Under the pieces are notes generated by a model. That model made no database searches. It was given only the letters and a program-made list of their open reading frames with translations, and was not told the origin of the DNA. 53,754 nucleotides of DNA, from positions 1 through 53,754 of the forward strand of contig NZ_NWVL01000057.1 in the NCBI RefSeq assembly GCF_002382885.1, written 5' to 3'. The DNA is from Streptomyces sp. WZ.A104 (GTDB lineage Bacteria > Actinomycetota > Actinomycetes > Streptomycetales > Streptomycetaceae). How positions within the stretch are numbered: position 1 is the stretch's first letter; every line of letters starts with the position of its first letter. A program made the position numbers and the translations under genes. Positions 50,172 to 53,754 of this stretch are shown here, piece after piece.

Positions 50172-50474
50172 ATGCCGAAGGAATCCCAGGAGGCCAAGCG
50201 GACACGGAAGGCTGCGGCAAAAGCCGCAGCACGCGCACGGGCCGCCCGCATCACCGCCGGCGAGATCCCCGACTACCTGAAACGGCCGGCCCCCGAACCA
50301 ACCGGGCCGTGGCTGCTCCAGCCGCAGCACACGATCGTGCACGCACCCGAGCCGCGAGCCAAGGCACTCATCCCCCCGTCGAACGCCCCGCTACGCCCGA
50401 GGGACCGGGAGCAGTACGCGGACAACGCGCCGCCGGTGTGGGTGAAGGAGGACCGCTGTGCCGAAAATGACTAG
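50172..50474 (+). CDS. Small basic hypothetical protein
   Basis: 100 residues starting MPKESQEAKRTRKAAAKAAA, a basic helical N-terminus, then PDYLKRPAPEPTGPWLLQPQ and an acidic end. It overlaps the next frame by 17 nt, suggesting coupled translation. It may bind nucleic acid through its basic start; family unknown. Confidence 0.5.
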   Translation: MPKESQEAKRTRKAAAKAAARARAARITAGEIPDYLKRPAPEPTGPWLLQPQHTIVHAPEPRAKALIPPSNAPLRPRDREQYADNAPPVWVKEDRCAEND

Positions 50475-50691
50475 CGGTCCGGCCCGCGCGTGGCATCCCG
50501 GGATGACCACGGCTTCGAAGGAGGACATCACGCACATGCGGCCGAAGCAGCGCAACAAGTACCGCCGCCTCGGCTTCACATGGGCAGAGATCAAGAAGAT
50601 CGACCGCGCCATCGGCCGTGGTGAGACCACCCTCACGCTCAAGACCACGGCCGGCGAAGTCACACCCGATCTCCCGCCCAAATGGCGCTGA
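50458..50691 (+). CDS. Small hypothetical protein
   Basis: 77 residues overlapping the preceding gene. It has MRPKQRNKYRRLGFTWAEIK and KIDRAIGRGETTLTLKTTAG, a basic helical pattern like a short DNA- or RNA-binding peptide. Start choice (GTG at 50458) is supported by GGAGG about 10 nt upstream. Family unknown. Confidence 0.5.
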   Translation: MPKMTSGPARAWHPGMTTASKEDITHMRPKQRNKYRRLGFTWAEIKKIDRAIGRGETTLTLKTTAGEVTPDLPPKWR

Positions 50692-50749
50692 CCGCGGACC
50701 CGCCGCGGCGACAGCAGTACCGGCCCCGCAGACGGCTGCTCCAGCGCCG

Positions 50750-50956
50750 CTAGCCGGCGGGGTCGGGGCGGCGTAGGTCCGCATACACCCGCGCCTTGAC
50801 CCCTGCCTCGCCAGGGGTGCGCCACACCGGGGTGATCCCAGATGTAGCCCACTGCTGCTGGAGGGCATCCATCACAGTGGCGGCGGTTTCTTCGTCTGCG
50901 GCAGTGATGTCCAGGACCACCAGCCCCGGTTCTGCGACGTGCTCATCGATCTCCAT
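50750..50956 (-). CDS. DUF6207 family protein (copy 2)
   Basis: 68 residues from ATG preceded by GGGGGC. It begins MEIDEHVAEPGLVVLDITAA and continues DEETAATVMDALQQQWATSG, ITPVWRTPGEAGVKARVYAD and LRRPDPAG, a complete DUF6207 protein. It is closer to the copy at 31067-31282 than to the truncated one at 40481-40639. The family's function is unknown. Confidence 0.75.
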   Translation of the reverse strand: MEIDEHVAEPGLVVLDITAADEETAATVMDALQQQWATSGITPVWRTPGEAGVKARVYADLRRPDPAG

Positions 50957-51131
50957 GCCCCCAGTGACGTGCCCCGCGAGCGTCCGGTTCGCCGGCGCAG
51001 CGGGAAGCCCCCGTACGGGGGAGTCAGCTCACCGACTCGCCCCTCCTCAGTCGCGCAGGCCGCATCTCGGCCGTAGACACGAAAGGCAGCCTCATCCACT
51101 GACAGGAACGGACGGCTGAACGTCCTATGCC

Positions 51132-51168
51132 AGGGAGCCGTGCCAACCCCCGAGCGGCACGGCTCCCT
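51132..51168. terminator. 13-bp-arm hairpin terminator
   Basis: Arms AGGGAGCCGTGCC (51132-51144) and GGCACGGCTCCCT (51156-51168) with an 11-nt loop. It lies 77 bp past the minus-strand DUF3027-like gene and is the best terminator candidate for it. Confidence 0.65.
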
Positions 51169-51245
51169 CCCCGCCTGGAGGCCGCTGTCTTCCCGCCAGC
51201 GCCTGCCCCGGTGGTGGCCGCTCAGCTGCTTCCTTTCAGCTGCCG

Positions 51246-51530
51246 TCAGCCAAACGAGCGGTCCGCACGGACCATGAAGGAGGGGCAGCCGTCGTGCTCG
51301 AAGCGCATCTGCCCGTCGAACATCGACGTGGCACGGGTGCAGGCTCCCCAGTCCCGCCCCAGCTCGCCGCTCAGCGCGATCCAGAACCGGCACCCACCGC
51401 ACTGCGCGTCGTACCACTCGTCCCGATAATCGAGAGCTCCGGTCGGCCTGTTCAGCAGCCGCAGCCAACGCTCGTGAACCTCGTCGTTGTGCCAACGGGC
51501 ATCGCCCGTCCACGGTCCGCGAGACACCAT
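51246..51530 (-). CDS. DUF3027-like small protein
   Basis: 94 residues from ATG at 51530, with a GGCGG-rich leader. Core features: HERWLRLLNRPTGALDYRDE, the Cys pair QCGGCRFWIAL, GELGRDWGACTRATSMFDGQ and MRFEHDGCPSFMVRAD. The CGGC-FW, DWGxC and DGxxxxEHDGC pattern resembles the DUF3027 C-terminal region, likely a zinc-binding fold. Function unknown. The probable terminator is the hairpin at 51132-51168. Confidence 0.65.
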   Translation of the reverse strand: MVSRGPWTGDARWHNDEVHERWLRLLNRPTGALDYRDEWYDAQCGGCRFWIALSGELGRDWGACTRATSMFDGQMRFEHDGCPSFMVRADRSFG

Positions 51531-51784
51531 CCGCCCCCGCCCCCTCTCGAAGAGACCGACAGGCTACACACGGATCCGGTACAGCGAGCTTGCCTTTGTG
51601 AGCGCCTGAGGAGTCTGTGCCGTCGTGCACCAGGCATCCGTGCTGCACCGCCATGATTGCGGCCTTCGGACCGCCGAGCTGATGATCCAGCCGACGGCAG
51701 ACCGCGCACGACTTTGGGCCCCAGGCCGTCCGCCGGGCGGGGGACTTCCGGATCACCCACAGGTCCGCCCCGAGTCGATACGGG

Positions 51785-53754
51785 ATGATGGCGGGCATGG
51801 TCACACCGGTCGAGCCGAACGCCCCGAGCCCCCTCGAGCGTCCCACGCTGCGTCCGGACCAGGAACAAGGCCTCGCGGCTGCAGTCCGGCATCTGCGCCG
51901 CCCGCATACCCGGGCCTTGTACGTGGCGGCGACGGGGACGGGCAAGACACTGGTGTCGATCCGGGCCGCAGACCAGCTTGGCGCACGCCTGGTCCTGGTC
52001 GTCGTGCCCACATTGGACCTGGCCGCGCAGACCGCCCTCGCATGGCGCCGCGACGGCCACCTGGAACACATGGTGATCGTGTCGTCGATGGATACCGCCG
52101 CACACGACGCACTCGCCGCACGCCGAGTCGGTTCCACCAGCAGCCCGCAGGCGCTGGCCGCGCTCATGTCGGTCGTGGGGGAGAGGGACGATCAGCTCCC
52201 CGCCCTGACGGTGATCTCCACCTACGACTCGCTCGACAAGATCGAGGCGACACAGCACACCCGCTACACCGTGCCCCCCTTCGATCTCGCCATCATGGAC
52301 GAGGCACACCGCATCGCCGGCCGGGCGGACAAGAAGTGGGCTGTGATCAACGACGCGGCACGGATCCACGCCGACCGCCGCCTCTACATGACCGCCACCC
52401 CACGCAGCTTCGCCGCCCCCGACCTCACCGACTCCGCCTCGACCACCCGCCGCCGGCCCCGCCCCGTGACCGAGTCCGCCGTGGATACGGCGGCAAACAG
52501 CATGGACAACGAGGCCGTCTACGGAAAAAAGGTGTTCGAGTACCCCCTGGCACAGGCCATCGCCGACGGCGTCGCCGCGGACTACCGCATCGTGATCCCC
52601 GCCGTCACCGAGACCGAGCTCCGTGCCCGCCTCAACCTACCCGCCCCCGGCACACCCACGGGCCCGGACTCGAAACCCGAGGAAGCGCTGCGCACCACCG
52701 CACTGCACCTCGCCGTCCTGGGCGCCATGGCCAAGCACTCCATGCGCCGGGTCCTGGTCTTCTTCCACCTCGTCGAAGACTCCATCCGCTTCACCCGCGA
52801 ACTGCCCCACACCCTGGGCCGCCTCCGCAAAGCCGACCCCGACTGCTTTCCCGGACTCGACCCAGACGTCTCCTTCGTCCACGGCGACCACACCGCCGAC
52901 GAACGCGCAGAGATCTTCGCCCGCTTCGCCGCCTCACCCCGTGCGATCCTCACCAATGCCAAAGTGATCGCCGAAGGCATCGACATCCCCAGCGTCGACG
53001 CCGTCGTCTTCGCCGACCCCACCAGCAGCGTCACCCGCTGCGTCCAAGGCCTCGGCCGCGCCCTGCGCCTGGACGTCTCCGGCAAGACCGCCAGCCTCAT
53101 CGTCCCCGTCTACATCCCGCCCAGCGACGACCCCGAGAACATCCTCGGCACCCCCTACGAACCCGTCTGGGCTATCACCACCGCCCTCGCCAGCCACGAC
53201 CACCGCATCCTCGAACGCCTCCCCAACAAGACCAACCGACTCACCACCGAGACCAGCCGTCTTATCCAGCACCGCTGGCACTTTGACTACACCATCCACC
53301 CCGAACGCATCGCCCGCGCCATGGACCTCATCGCGTTCACCCCCCGCGGCGCCCTTAACCGCACTCGCCGCGAAGGTCTCGCCTCCGCCCAGGCGTTCCA
53401 CGACACCTACGGTCACCTCGATGTGCCCACCGACCACACCGACCCGGCCGGCTTCGAACTAGGCCGCTTCATCACCGCCATGCGCGACGCCCGTACCACC
53501 GGCCGACTCGAACCGGACTGGATCGCTGAGCTCGATGCCCTGGGCATGATCTGGGACAAGCACGACGCTGCCTGGCGCGCCCGCCTCACTCAGGCTGCCG
53601 ACTACCACCAAGTGCACGGCCACCTCGCAGCACCCGCTACCACCCCCCCTCGGTAGCTGGCTCGCCGAACATCGCTCCCTCGCCGCCCGCGACCGTCTCG
53701 ACCCCACCCGCGCCGCCGACCTCACCGCCATCGACCCCGACTGGCAACTGCCCC
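51785..53754 (+). CDS. Second DEAH-box helicase, frameshifted and cut by window end
   Basis: Opens at ATG 51785 (also ATG 51788 and 51797) and runs in frame to about 53650: Walker A AATGTGKTLVSIRAADQLGA, IMDEAHRIAGRADKKW, LYMTATPRSFAAPDLTDSAS, VDIPSVDAVVFADP analogue IDIPSVDAVVFADPTSSVTR, CVQGLGRALRLDVSGKTASL and HGHLDVP-type repeats. The first part is highly similar to the helicase at 25976-28399. At 53641-53649 a run of seven C (ACC then CCCCCCC T) breaks the frame; with six C the reading continues GSWLAEHRSLAARDRLDPTR to the window edge. The end of the gene is not in the window. Confidence 0.83.

Noticed and set aside
1..53754. CRISPR array, rRNA or tRNA
   Set aside because: No regularly spaced repeats or tRNA/rRNA-like sequence seen on either strand.

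Overview
High GC content, strong third-position G/C bias, GTG/TTG starts and many Streptomyces-restricted families (DUF6207, DUF6083, DUF3710, DUF3027-like, SCO4402-like) point to a Streptomyces or close relative. A tap-tpg pair (23035-25257 and 22462-23019), which encodes the telomere-associated and terminal proteins of linear Streptomyces replicons, and two long DEAH helicases with helicase-associated repeats indicate a linear plasmid or the arm of a linear chromosome. The many truncated insertion sequences and broken genes also fit an accessory or subtelomeric region. No telomere sequence, rRNA, tRNA or CRISPR array was seen.

Layout. 0.3-3 kb: a small hypothetical gene, then an HNH-nuclease pseudogene split by an ankyrin/HEAT gene. 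3.2-4.9 kb: a minus-strand sigma-factor operon. 5.2-9.3 kb: a Cys-rich protein and an XRE regulator diverge from a promoter carrying three copies of one 15-bp motif; a DUF6083 protein and a UvrD-like helicase follow. 9.2-10.5 kb: a decayed IS630 transposase fused in frame to a SUKH-4-like immunity gene, then two strong hairpins. 10.8-20.8 kb: a 2625-residue secreted Rhs/YD-repeat protein with a Hint domain, an overlapping DUF3710 gene (candidate immunity) and a Tat-type Dyp peroxidase with an altered catalytic motif. 21-22.4 kb: truncated IS3 and other debris. 22.5-29.9 kb: tpg, tap, a frameshifted HIT gene, helicase 1, an HNH lipoprotein (intact paralogue of the broken gene at 0.7-2.9 kb) and a membrane protein.

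30-40.3 kb: a coiled-coil protein, a DUF6207 gene, an EACC1 plus caspase-GAF-PAS pair (a candidate conflict or programmed-death system), a CoiA-like gene with an unstable heptamer repeat, and a minus-strand toxin-immunity block: a membrane-anchored DNA/RNA nuclease toxin followed by SUKH, Schlafen-AlbA remnant, E9-immunity-like and SCO4402-like genes. 41-48.3 kb: a defence island read entirely from the minus strand, with an ABC-three-component (ABC-3C) nuclease system directly upstream of a Gabija (GajA-GajB) pair. 48.5-53.75 kb: small hypotheticals, another DUF6207, a DUF3027-like protein, and a second DEAH helicase that carries a frameshift and runs off the window.

The window therefore combines end maintenance (Tap/Tpg), several inter-bacterial or anti-phage conflict modules, and remnants of earlier insertions. 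The best candidates for under-described biology are the caspase-GAF-PAS/EACC1 pair, the ABC-3C plus Gabija island, and the Rhs-DUF3710-Dyp cluster.
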